Shown here: positions 8,889-16,119 of the stretch, one piece after another | Numbering within the stretch: position 1 is the stretch's first letter | How the letters are laid out: the number at the start of each line of letters is the position of its first letter | Position numbers and translations under genes: made by a program | The notes under the pieces: model-generated | Database searches by the model: none | The model's input: the letters and a program-made list of their open reading frames with translations, nothing else | Told to the model about the DNA's origin: nothing | Origin: Streptomyces sp. SAJ15 | Lineage (GTDB): Bacteria; Actinomycetota; Actinomycetes; Streptomycetales; Streptomycetaceae | DNA: 64,000 bases | Assembly (NCBI RefSeq): GCF_007595705.1 | Contig: NZ_NISY01000002.1 | Location: 496,001 to 560,000, forward strand | Reading direction: 5' to 3'

Positions 8889-8935
8889 CGTTGGGTGACC
8901 CAACGATAAACCAGGAATCATTGGGGAGTCCAACG
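8889..8935. promoter_or_regulatory. Paired MarR operator sites
   Basis: CGTTGGG-TGA-CCCAACG (8889-8905) is a perfect 7-bp inverted repeat. A second, imperfect copy CATTGGG-GAG-TCCAACG (8919-8935) is centred 30 bp away, about three helical turns. They fill the 85-bp gap between the divergent quinone oxidoreductase and MarR genes and are the probable binding sites of that MarR protein. Confidence 0.75.
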
Positions 8936-8957
8936 GTTTCCCGGGTAGGGTGATGGC

Positions 8958-9434
8958 ATGGCCGAGACCCCCTTCGCTCCCGCCCGGATCCGCGCGCTCC
9001 CCAGCTGGCTGCTGGGCCGCGCGGCCGCCCGCGGCCACCGCCTGGTCGCCGAGGCGCTGGCCCGCGAGGGCATGCGGATGACCCATCACGCGGTGTTGTC
9101 GGCGGTCGCCGAACGCGGCCCCATCTCGCAGGCGGCTCTCGGCCGCAGCCTGAGCATCGACCCGAAGGACATGGTCGGCATCGTCTCCGACCTGGTCGCC
9201 GACGGGCTGGTCACCCGCGGCCCCGACCCCAAGGACCGGCGCAAGAACGCCATCGCCCTCTCCACCGAGGGCGAGCGGCGCCTGCGCCGCACCGAACGGC
9301 TGGGCGACGAGGCCAACGACGAACTCACCGCCTGCCTCACACCGGCCGAGCGCGATCAGCTGATCGCCCTGCTCACCCGCATCGTGAAGCCGGGGGAGGG
9401 CTGCGCCGGGGCCGGTGGGGCGTCCGTCTCCTAG
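8958..9434 (+). CDS. MarR-family transcriptional regulator
   Basis: A 158 aa winged-helix dimeric regulator. The core SQAALGRSLSIDPKDMVGIVSDLVADGLVTRGPDPKDRRKNAIALSTEG is split here as recognition helix SIDPKDMVGIVSDLV and wing DPKDRRKNAI, both canonical for MarR. It is divergent from the quinone oxidoreductase-GNAT pair, with inverted-repeat operators between them. It probably represses both directions and is released by a phenolic or electrophilic ligand; the ligand is not deducible. Confidence 0.92.
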   Translation: MAETPFAPARIRALPSWLLGRAAARGHRLVAEALAREGMRMTHHAVLSAVAERGPISQAALGRSLSIDPKDMVGIVSDLVADGLVTRGPDPKDRRKNAIALSTEGERRLRRTERLGDEANDELTACLTPAERDQLIALLTRIVKPGEGCAGAGGASVS

Positions 9435-9565
9435 CCTGGGCGGTTTCGCTTGGATCATGGGGGGTGCATGATGGCGGCTCGTTTTTTCGGGCGGCGGTCT
9501 GGGCGATGAGACCGGGGAGCACCTCTACCGAGAACGGCCTGCCGAGTGCGGGTGCCTGGCCCCTT

Positions 9566-10498
9566 TCAAGGGCGCCGCTCCTCACCGCCCGGAGAGGATG
9601 TGCCCGGCCCCCTCCGGAGGTCGGGCGGGGATCCCACGCGGTCGCCGTGATCGGAGGCGTACGAGGCGAAGACGCCGGCCGTGGCCGCCCCCGTGTGCAG
9701 GAAGCGTTCGTCCAGGATGGCGGCCAGGTCGTCCAGCGCCCTGCGCAGCAATGCGGCGGAGAGCCGGACGCCGGGATGGCGGGCGCTCGCCGCCTGCTCT
9801 GCGAGGCCGGCGGCGTGGCCGATCTGTCGGGGCAGCGAGGTGTTCTCGTCACCGTCGTAGAAGTAGTACGACTCGGCGTACTGGAGGAAGTCGACCGTGA
9901 TGACCGAGACGGCCGAGGCCAGGCTGTCCAGCAGGGCGGCGCCCCCCTCCGAGTCGAGTGCCTGGGACGTCACCCCGCCGTGCAGGTAGGAGAGGCGCAG
10001 CGCGAGCGTGCGGCGGCGGGCGAGGGCGGGATAGATGCCGAGGATCCACGCCACGGTCGCCGAGAGGAGGGCGAAGCCGACGAGCGCCTCCAGCGGGCCG
10101 ACGACGCGCAGCCACCCCGTGGCCGGCGCGATGTCCCCAAGGCCGAGGGTGGCGAGCGTGACCAGGGAAACGTACAGCGCGTCCATCGGCCCCGCGTGCT
10201 CGGCCGGGACGAGGCCGGCGGAGTATGAGAAGTTCTCCGGCATGTGCGGCCAGTAGACCAATGCCCACCCCACGGCCACGGTCAGCGCCCACACCGAGAC
10301 GACGCAGACCATGCCCAAGGGGCCGGCGAGCCCGCTGGCGCGCCACCGCGTGCTCAGGCGCGAGGACAAGCGCCACATCCCCGTCATCATCAGCTTGCTC
10401 AGCCCACCATGGCGGGTCGGGTGCCAGATCGTGTGAAACATGTCCCGGAGAATGGCCATCACGAGGGCGGCACCAAGGAGCGTCACGAACCACGTCAT
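9566..10498 (-). CDS. Two-TM potassium-channel-like protein with atypical filter
   Basis: A 310 aa membrane protein. The first helix is at the N-terminus (FVTLLGAALVMAILRDMFHTI) and the second at about residues 60-85 (LGMVCVVSVWALTVAVGWALVYW). A pore loop and last helix follow (MDALYVSLVTLATLGLGDIAP, then VGPLEALVGFALLSATVAWILGIY). The filter reads TLGLGD, where K+ channels usually have TVGYGD, so selectivity may differ. The cytoplasmic C-terminal 150 residues are helical with no RCK/TrkA nucleotide motif. Function as an Ion_trans_2-type channel is inferred from the pore signature. Confidence 0.8.
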   Translation of the reverse strand: MTWFVTLLGAALVMAILRDMFHTIWHPTRHGGLSKLMMTGMWRLSSRLSTRWRASGLAGPLGMVCVVSVWALTVAVGWALVYWPHMPENFSYSAGLVPAEHAGPMDALYVSLVTLATLGLGDIAPATGWLRVVGPLEALVGFALLSATVAWILGIYPALARRRTLALRLSYLHGGVTSQALDSEGGAALLDSLASAVSVITVDFLQYAESYYFYDGDENTSLPRQIGHAAGLAEQAASARHPGVRLSAALLRRALDDLAAILDERFLHTGAATAGVFASYASDHGDRVGSPPDLRRGPGTSSPGGEERRP

Positions 10499-10831
10499 GT
10501 CCTGGCCCTCCCCGCCATGGGCGGCGGCCTCTCACTCGCTGAGGCGATCTCAGCCCCGCGCGAGCGATCGCGCGTCCCGACGGGTGAGTGCGGCGCGTCC
10601 TGCCGCTACACGCGTGGCGGTCCGTCCCGGCCGTACGGTCGCCGGCATGCGGCCGCGCGAGCCCTGCCGTGTGCCGGCTGTGCCTCCAGGAGGCGGGTGC
10701 TCGCAGGCGCCGGTGCGGCAGCATCTGCGAGGGCGGCGAGCACGGCAAGGCGCGGGGTCGAACTGCCGCCGCGAGTCGCGAAGATCGCTGTAGGGGTTCC
10801 CGCTCCGTCCGGTGGCCGGCCGGCGTGGGGC
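10499..10831. other. Intergenic stretch, no gene seen
   Basis: It lies between the channel start codon and the MerR stop codon, both leftward. It should hold the channel promoter. I see no tRNA, clear terminator or supported small gene. Confidence 0.4.
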
Positions 10832-11356
10832 CTAGCCGGCGGAGGCCGCCGCCGCGACGGCGGGGGCGGGGACGGACGCCACGAGCACCGGCCCGTCAGG
10901 GGCGACCCCCGCGAGGGTCCGCCCGTCCCCGGTGGGCGGCGTGACGGACCGTTCGCCGCGAGTGGCCGTCTCGGCGGTCTGCCCGGCGGACGCCGCCCCG
11001 GCGGCTGCCTGCCCGGCCGTGATCACCGCGTCCAGCAGCGCCCGCGAGGTCTGGAGTTCCTCGATGGCCGCGGTCATCCGGGCCTGCTCGTCCCTCAGTT
11101 GCGCCAGCAGGTCGGGGCAGACGGGGACCAGTCGCTCGCCCTCGTCCCGGACGCAGGGCAGCACGCGGGCGATGGTGGCGGTCGACAGGCCGGCGGCGAG
11201 CAAGGCCCGGATGCGGTGTACGGCGTCGACGTCCGTCTCGCGGTAGTCGCGGTACCCGCTCGGCAGCCGCTCCGGCCGCAACAGCCCCTGCTGCTCGTAG
11301 TAGCGCAGCAGCCGCTCGTTCACGCCGGTGCGGCGGGACAGCTCGCCGATCCTCAT
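10832..11356 (-). CDS. MerR-family transcriptional regulator
   Basis: A 174 aa protein starting at the ATG at 11356 (MRIGELSRRTGVNERLLRYYEQQGLL), with GAGGGGAG upstream. The N-terminal MerR helix-turn-helix and wing (LRPERLPSGYRDYRETDVDAVHRI) are complete. A dimerisation helix LRDEQARMTAAIEELQTSRALLDAVI follows, then a low-complexity Ala/Thr-rich tail of about 50 residues. Two cysteines (VLPCVRDEGERLVPVC) sit where related proteins sense ligands. No divergent target gene is evident. A dense set of inverted and direct repeats 70-105 bp upstream may be its own operator. Confidence 0.88.
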   Translation of the reverse strand: MRIGELSRRTGVNERLLRYYEQQGLLRPERLPSGYRDYRETDVDAVHRIRALLAAGLSTATIARVLPCVRDEGERLVPVCPDLLAQLRDEQARMTAAIEELQTSRALLDAVITAGQAAAGAASAGQTAETATRGERSVTPPTGDGRTLAGVAPDGPVLVASVPAPAVAAAASAG

Positions 11357-11423
11357 GGTGCTCCCCTCATGACCGCGTGCCGTGGACTCGGATGCGGATG
11401 TCCTCCGCGGCTGCCCGCACACC

Positions 11424-11462
11424 CATGTCAGGCATGGATGTCTGACATGGACGTCAGGCATG
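11424..11462. promoter_or_regulatory. Inverted and direct repeats upstream of merR
   Basis: CATGTCAG (11424-11431) and CTGACATG (11442-11449) form a perfect 8-bp inverted repeat with a 10-bp spacer. GTCAGGCATG then recurs at 11427-11436 and about 11453-11462 as a direct repeat 26 bp apart. The block sits in the promoter region of the MerR gene and is a plausible operator. Confidence 0.45.
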
Positions 11463-11645
11463 GCGTCAGGAGCGAGTGTCGCACAGGCCGTTGTCGATGA
11501 GGGGCTGCACCGCCTGGTCGATACGGTCCCGTCCTCCCCGGCCACGTTCGTCGAAGCTGGTCGTGCCCGGGTCGGGCACCGTGGCCCCGCGTCGGAGCGG
11601 CCACCGCTCGCGGCCGCCTGCGGCGTGCGCCGGTGGCAGTCGTCC

Positions 11646-12026
11646 TCAGGAGCGCATGTCGCCGCGCGGCATGTCCCGGGCGCCCGCGCCCGACGCGCCC
11701 GCCGGCGCCGACCGCATGCCCCGCGGGCCCCCGTGCGGCATCTCCCGATCCGCCTCGGAAGCGCTCGCGGTCGCCGCCCAGGGTGCCATGTCCCCGCGCG
11801 GCATCTCCTCCCGCCGCGTCTCCATGGCCGTGGTCTCCATGCCCGCGGTGTCCATGCCCGCGGTCTGCCTGTCCGCGGCCCTCATGCCCCCGGCTGCCAT
11901 GCCCCCGGCTTCCATGCCCGGGGTCTCCATGCCCCCGGCCCCCATGTCGTTCCGGGCCGCCGCCCGGGGCTCCATCCCGCCTCGGGGCATCTCCCGCTCC
12001 CGCTGCTGCGCGTCCTGTGAAGTCAT
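11646..12026 (-). CDS. Methionine-rich pentad-repeat small protein
   Basis: A 126 aa protein from the ATG at 12026 (MTSQDAQQREREMPRGGMEP), with AGGAGG six bases upstream, 19 bp after the metalloprotease stop. I do not recognise the family. Of 17 methionines, those at 13, 18, 28, 33, 38, 43, 48, 58, 63 and 68 fall on a strict five-residue period; typical pentads are GGMEA, AGMDT and AGMET. The motif (E/D)MPRG(D/G)M occurs three times, at 12-18, 74-80 and 118-124, with a variant EMPHGG at 95-100. No signal peptide or cysteine. Methionine arrays can bind Cu(I) or Ag(I) or scavenge oxidants, but that is speculation here. Cotranslation with the metalloprotease suggests a related role. Confidence 0.6.
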   Translation of the reverse strand: MTSQDAQQREREMPRGGMEPRAAARNDMGAGGMETPGMEAGGMAAGGMRAADRQTAGMDTAGMETTAMETRREEMPRGDMAPWAATASASEADREMPHGGPRGMRSAPAGASGAGARDMPRGDMRS

Positions 12027-12045
12027 GGTCATCCTCCTGACCGCC

Positions 12046-12882
12046 CTAAGCGCTGGTCCGCCACTTGTGCCAGACGGCGTTGTCGAGGCCGCGGGCGAAG
12101 ATCTCCATGCGTCCGTCGGCGTTGCGTCCGACGGCGATGTCGGTGGTGATGCCTCCGCCGAGGGAGTTCCAGCCGGGTGACCAGCCGTTGCTGGGCGCCA
12201 CCTGCCACCTGTGCCAGACGGCGTTGTCGAGGCCGCGGGCGAAGATCTCCATGCGCCCGTCGACGTTGGTCCCCAGGGCGATGTTGCTGGTGATGCCCCC
12301 GCCGAGGGAGCTCCAGCCGGACCAGCCGCCGCCGGGTGAGACCTGCCACTTCTGCCACACCGCGCCGTCCAGTCCGCGGGCGAAGATCTCCAAGCGTCCG
12401 TCGGCGTTCTGCCCGACGGTGATCTCGCTGGTGATGCCCCCGCCGAGGGACTCCCAGCCGGACCAGCCGCCGCTGGGCACCGCCTGACGCCTGTGCCACA
12501 CCGCGCCGTCCAGCCCGCGGGCGAAGATCTCCATGCGTCCGTCCGCGTTGCGTCCGACGGCGATGTTGCTGGTGATGCCTCCGCCGAGGGAGTTCCAGCC
12601 GGGTGACCAGCCGCCGCTCGGCGCCACCTGCCACCTGTGCCAGACGGCGTTGTCGAGGCCGCCGGCGAAGATCTCCATGCGCCCGTCCGCGTTCCGTCCG
12701 ATCGTGATGTCCGTGGTGATCCCACCCTGGAGGGAGGCCCAGCCCGACCAGCCGTCGTTCGGGGCCATCTGCCAGTTGTGCCACACCGCGCGGTCCAGCC
12801 CGGCGGCGAAGATCTCCATGCGTCCGTCGGTGTTGCGTCCGACGGCGATGTCGCTGGTGACGCTGCCGCCCCGGGACTCCCA
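12046..12882 (-). repeat. Six coding tandem repeats of about 145 bp (propeller blades)
   Basis: The last 280 codons of the metalloprotease are six near-identical units. The nucleotide string GCGAAGATCTCCATGCG (plus strand), encoding RMEIFA/RLEIFA, recurs at each blade with few changes. The DNA-level similarity implies recent duplication or ongoing recombination, and blade number may vary between strains. Confidence 0.85.
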
Positions 12883-13731
12883 GCCGAACCACGCCTCCCT
12901 CGCCTCCCGGGTGCGGGCGGCCTCCCGACTCCGAGCGCCGTCGGGGTACAGGCTGCGGACACCGTCGATGTCGTCCTGGGTGAGGGCCCTCTTCGTCGAA
13001 TTCGAGCTGACCATCGGCAACATCACCGCCCCGGAGGCGCTGGTGTGGGCCAGACCGAGGATATGGCCGAGCTCATGCAGCGCGACCGTCTCCACGTCGA
13101 AGGAGTTCACCGCCGCCCCGATGCTCCAGTTGTGCTCGGAGTCGTCGAAGTGGACGGGTTTCGGCAGGCTGCCGTCGGTGACTACTCCGCAGCCGGGCGG
13201 GAAGTCGGCGTGCGCGAGCGTGCCCCCGACCATGCTCAGATCGGTGTCACTGGCCGGTCGCCAGCCGATGAGGATGTCAGGGCTCTGGCCCTTCTCCACC
13301 TCGGTGAAGGTCAGCGGCGCGGCCGCCGACCAGGTCCGGAACGCGTTCCGGACGGCGTCGAACTCCTCGTTCCCGGCCGCGTCGTCGGTCCCGGTGTCGA
13401 AGGCGAAGGTCAGGTCGGTCCTGGTCCAACCGCACGTGGTGACGGCCTCGATGCCGAGGCGCATGTCGGGCATGGCGCAGCGGGGTTGGGTCATGGCATC
13501 CCGCGTGGCCTCGTCGAACTCGCCCGTGACGGTGAGCCCGTTGAACTCCTGGTACTTCTCCAGCGCGTGCGACATCGTGCCGTCCACCCGCTTGCCGCTG
13601 GATGAGCCGGCGAGGTAGCCGAATCGCCGCAGGAAGTCCTGCACGCGCTCCAGACCTCGCGCTTCCTCGCCCACGCGCACGGTGGGCACACTGGCGATCT
13701 TGGGAAAAGCGACGACTGTTTCCTTGGCCAT
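12046..13731 (-). CDS. MMP-like metalloprotease: PG-binding prodomain, matrixin domain, six-repeat propeller
   Basis: A 561 aa zinc endopeptidase. Start is the ATG at 13731, with AAGGAG upstream. Residues about 25-80 are a peptidoglycan-binding-like helical domain. Next comes PRCAMPD (83-89), matching the cysteine switch PRCGxPD of matrix metalloproteases, with Cys85 as latent zinc ligand. The catalytic domain has the zinc site HELGHILGLAH (His219, Glu220, His223, His229), a Met-turn at Met237 (VMLPMV) and the terminal LTQDDIDGVRSLYP helix. Six tandem repeats of 47-50 residues (from about 284) share W-SLGG-I-S-I-VG-N-DGR-EIF-GLD-AVWH, as in PLL/tectonin-like lectin propellers. No Sec signal peptide is visible, which is odd for this class. 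Likely cotranscribed with the Met-rich gene behind it. Confidence 0.88.
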   Translation of the reverse strand: MAKETVVAFPKIASVPTVRVGEEARGLERVQDFLRRFGYLAGSSSGKRVDGTMSHALEKYQEFNGLTVTGEFDEATRDAMTQPRCAMPDMRLGIEAVTTCGWTRTDLTFAFDTGTDDAAGNEEFDAVRNAFRTWSAAAPLTFTEVEKGQSPDILIGWRPASDTDLSMVGGTLAHADFPPGCGVVTDGSLPKPVHFDDSEHNWSIGAAVNSFDVETVALHELGHILGLAHTSASGAVMLPMVSSNSTKRALTQDDIDGVRSLYPDGARSREAARTREAREAWFGWESRGGSVTSDIAVGRNTDGRMEIFAAGLDRAVWHNWQMAPNDGWSGWASLQGGITTDITIGRNADGRMEIFAGGLDNAVWHRWQVAPSGGWSPGWNSLGGGITSNIAVGRNADGRMEIFARGLDGAVWHRRQAVPSGGWSGWESLGGGITSEITVGQNADGRLEIFARGLDGAVWQKWQVSPGGGWSGWSSLGGGITSNIALGTNVDGRMEIFARGLDNAVWHRWQVAPSNGWSPGWNSLGGGITTDIAVGRNADGRMEIFARGLDNAVWHKWRTSA

Positions 13732-14372
13732 ACCGGTCTCCTTGCACTGCCGTGGGTGTGCTTGGCGAATGTGCTTGGCGAATGTGCTTGGCGAAAGAAA
13801 TCGGCACCGCGGAGCCGGAACGGGCGCTGAAGCCCGACGCCTCCCAGGCTGCGTCCGGGAGACCCCTGCCGCAACTCGGACGCCCTCGCAACCGCCGCAG
13901 GGCCGGTCGGGCGACGCGGCCGCCGAGTCGCCGAGAGGAGGGCGAGGCCGTCCCGCGGACGGCAGGGGTTTCACGTTCAGCGGCCGGACGGCCGTCGACC
14001 AGCCCGGGGGGCCGTCCCCGGGGCCGGGTGAGCCGAAGACCGCGGGGCCTCCTCGCCCGGACGCGGACAGGGGCCGCTCCATCGGCGTACTCCTCGCCAC
14101 CCCGATGTCGCCCGTCGTCGGCGCGCGGGCTCGTCACTCCGCCGCGACGCCCCTCAGATGAATCCGTTCGGCCACGCGCTGCGCCGCCGCGAGGATGCCC
14201 GGTCCGCAGGTGCCGTCTGTGCTACACACGAATCATGTCGCGCCCGAGGATCCTCGTGCCGCTCTCCGCGGCCGGCGAGTGCCGCTCCGCGGACACCGCG
14301 CTCCGACGGCTCCTCGGGCGGAAGGCCGAGCGTACGGGCGGACCCGCCGTCGACTCGGGGGAGTGGTGAGCG
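13732..14372. other. Divergent intergenic region, metalloprotease / membrane protein
   Basis: It holds the metalloprotease leader with a 13-bp triple repeat (13758-13796) and promoters for both directions that I cannot place with confidence. A possible 44-codon frame (ATG at 14235, stop at 14369) ends 4 bp before the membrane protein's GTG and could be a coupled leader peptide. Support for it is weak. Confidence 0.4.
13758..13796. repeat. 13-bp tandem repeat x3 in the metalloprotease leader
   Basis: GTGCTTGGCGAAT is repeated head to tail at 13758-13770 and 13771-13783, with a third copy at 13784-13796 ending in AAA. It lies 27-65 bp upstream of the metalloprotease start codon. This iteron-like array would suit cooperative regulator binding or slippage-based variation. 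Confidence 0.8.
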
Positions 14373-15371
14373 GTGCCGGGCACGGATCCTCAGGACACGG
14401 ACACGCTTCAGGACCCCGCCCTCGCGCGGTCGCTGCTGAGGGCGGTGGCCGCGGACCCGCGGCACCTGCCCGAGCACCTCGCCGCCTTCGCCGTCCGACA
14501 CACGGGCCCGTCCGCCGCGCGCTCGGTGGACCGGGTCGGCGAGGCGCACCCCGACGCCGCCATGGCCGAACTCCGGGCCCGGGTGCTCGTCCGCGGCAGA
14601 CGCCGGGTCGTGACCGAAGGAGCCTTCGTCGGCGGCCCCCTGGTGATCCTGATGCCGTTCGCGTTCTGCGCGGCGCTGCTCAGTCAGGCGCGTACCTGCC
14701 TGGAACTGGCCGCCATCGACGGTCGGGACCCCACGGACCTCGTCCGGGGCGCCGAACTCCTGGTCCTGCAGGGCGTCTATGAGGACGTCGACCGGGCGCG
14801 GGCCGCGCTGTCGGAACTGGCGCTCCCCGGGGAAGGCGGAACGGCGGAAGGCCCCAAGCAGGGGGCGATCGGGCGGCTCCGACGGCGTGCGGCGACCCTG
14901 TGGGGGATCATCCTGCGGATGGCGCGCCTCCTGGGGCTGATCGCGCCGAGGGGCGAGCCGACGAAGGGGAGAGCGGCGCGATGGCTGGCCCAGGCCGGAC
15001 GGTACGCCCTGCTCGGCGCCGTGCTGCTGGTCGGGATGGTCGCCCCCCTCGTCTGGCTCCCGTACCTCGGGCTGTCGTACGGCAGGGCCACCGATCGCCT
15101 GATGGACCGGGCCACCACCTTCTACTTCGGCGAGCCGGCCCCCGCCCGACCGAGGCGGGCCACGAGGCTCGAACCCGAGATGGTGGTGGCGGCCCTCAGA
15201 GCCGTCCTCTCGCTCCTGGTCCCGCTGGGTCTGATCTTCGCGGTCCTCCTCGCCGACCCGCGGCTGGCGGGGAGCAACTGGCCGGTCCTGGGCATCGCCC
15301 TGACCGCGGCGTCCTTCGCGGTAGCAGCCGTATGGCAGTGGCGACGCCACCGAAGGCGCCGCACCGCCTGA
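14373..15371 (+). CDS. Multi-pass membrane protein of unknown function
   Basis: A 332 aa protein from the GTG at 14373, with GGGGGAG ten bases upstream. The N-terminal 80 residues are soluble and acidic. Likely membrane segments are GAFVGGPLVILMPFAFCAALL (about 86-105), ALLGAVLLVGMVAPLVWLPYLGL (about 212-234), and two near the C-terminus (LLVPLGLIFAVLLA and WPVLGIALTAASFAVAAVW). It ends in the basic tail RRHRRRRTA. A cytoplasmic basic loop (GRLRRRAATLWGIILRMARLL) separates segments 1 and 2. I do not recognise a family, and the neighbours give no functional hint. Confidence 0.72.
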   Translation: MPGTDPQDTDTLQDPALARSLLRAVAADPRHLPEHLAAFAVRHTGPSAARSVDRVGEAHPDAAMAELRARVLVRGRRRVVTEGAFVGGPLVILMPFAFCAALLSQARTCLELAAIDGRDPTDLVRGAELLVLQGVYEDVDRARAALSELALPGEGGTAEGPKQGAIGRLRRRAATLWGIILRMARLLGLIAPRGEPTKGRAARWLAQAGRYALLGAVLLVGMVAPLVWLPYLGLSYGRATDRLMDRATTFYFGEPAPARPRRATRLEPEMVVAALRAVLSLLVPLGLIFAVLLADPRLAGSNWPVLGIALTAASFAVAAVWQWRRHRRRRTA

Positions 15372-15496
15372 CGACGCCCCGGCGTGCGGGGACACGGGCG
15401 AGATCTGCCGGTCGCGGGACCAACTCTCCTCCGACGCGCGCGCCTTTGCGGTGCCGCCAGGCTTCCCGGACGACAACAGGACATGACGGCCACCTC

Positions 15497-15695
15497 ATGC
15501 TTGAGGAGCAGATGCCTACCTTCCTCGCCCAGCTTGCCGCACCCGGCGCTCAGTTCCTCCGCGCCTACCGGCCTGACGACGCCCTGCTCCTGTACCTCTT
15601 CGACCCGGAATGCGAGTCGTTCACCCAGTTCATCGCTGAAGGAGACGGTTGGGCCGTGCGCCAGGGCGGGCCCGTGGCCCTGTGGGATGGCCGGG
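15497..15695 (+). pseudogene. Truncated C-terminal gene fragment beside tRNA-Leu
   Basis: From 15497 the frame reads MLEEQMPTFLAQLAAPGAQF and ends ...GDGWAVRQGGPVALWDG. It looks like the C-terminal part of a larger Streptomyces protein; the ending QGGPVALWD resembles the tail of FxLD-type peptide methyltransferases. The coherent coding stops just before the tRNA terminator. The open frame only continues as meaningless sequence through the terminator into the tRNA. A gene remnant left by an insertion or deletion at the tRNA locus is the likely reading; family assignment is tentative. Confidence 0.4.
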
Positions 15696-15697
15696 AA

Positions 15698-15727
15698 AAA
15701 CAGAAAAACCCCAGATCAACTGGGGTT
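15698..15727 (-). terminator. Intrinsic terminator of tRNA-Leu
   Basis: Leftward, the stem AACCCCAG / CTGGGGTT (15720-15727 with 15707-15714) around a 5-nt loop is followed by a run TTTTTCTGTTTTTC. This is a classical U-tract terminator just downstream of the tRNA. Confidence 0.9.
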
Positions 15728-15732
15728 CTTGC

Positions 15733-15820
15733 TGGTGTCCGAGGGGGGACTTGAACCCCCACGCCCGATAAAGGGCACTAGCACCTCAAGCTAGCGCGTC
15801 TGCCATTCCGCCACCCGGAC
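15733..15820 (-). tRNA. tRNA-Leu (anticodon GAG)
   Basis: An 88-nt class II tRNA on the minus strand. The acceptor stem GTCCGGG pairs with the 3' end TCGGAC, and CCA is encoded at 15733-15735. The D-arm GCGGAATGGCAGACGC is leucine-type. The anticodon stem CTAGC/GCTAG encloses loop TTGAGGT, giving anticodon GAG, which reads CUC and CUU. The long variable arm is TGCCCTTTATCGGGCG, and the T-arm contains GGTTCAAGTCC. This is not bldA, the UUA reader. Confidence 0.95.
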
Positions 15821-16119
15821 TCAGGTGTGCTCCGCGGTGTTCCCCGCGGCGACATGGATAACGATACCAAGGTTTTGGAGTGCGTTTCACCTGCGTATCC
15901 GTCCGGGATGAGGCATAAGGCCGATTTATGGGAAGCCTGCTCAGGGCTCCATGGCGCCGGTGCGGTGCCACCGCGGCACCGCACGCTCCGGGTGGGGGTG
16001 GGAGCGTACGGTGCGCGGTCCGTAGGGCCGTGGCGTACGGCGGTACGGCCGCCGCGCCAGGCGGTACGGCCGCCGCGCCAGGCGGCAGGGGGCGCGGGGC
16101 CGGCCGTCGGGCCGTACGG
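15821..16119. other. Intergenic stretch with 21-bp tandem repeat and a hairpin
   Basis: No gene seen. A 10-bp stem, GTGCGGTGCC / GGCACCGCAC (15960-15984), lies downstream of the leftward aldehyde dehydrogenase and may terminate it. A 21-bp unit is exactly duplicated at 16040-16060 and 16061-16081. The AT-richer part near 15850-15900 probably holds the tRNA promoter. Confidence 0.5.

Noticed and set aside
12065..13618. Long open frames opposite the metalloprotease, and regular repeats that might suggest CRISPR
   Set aside because: The repeats are about 145 bp, contiguous and in frame, and encode propeller blades. There are no unique spacers or cas genes.
15733..15820. bldA (tRNA-Leu UAA) as the tRNA in this window
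   Set aside because: The anticodon loop TTGAGGT gives GAG, not TAA.
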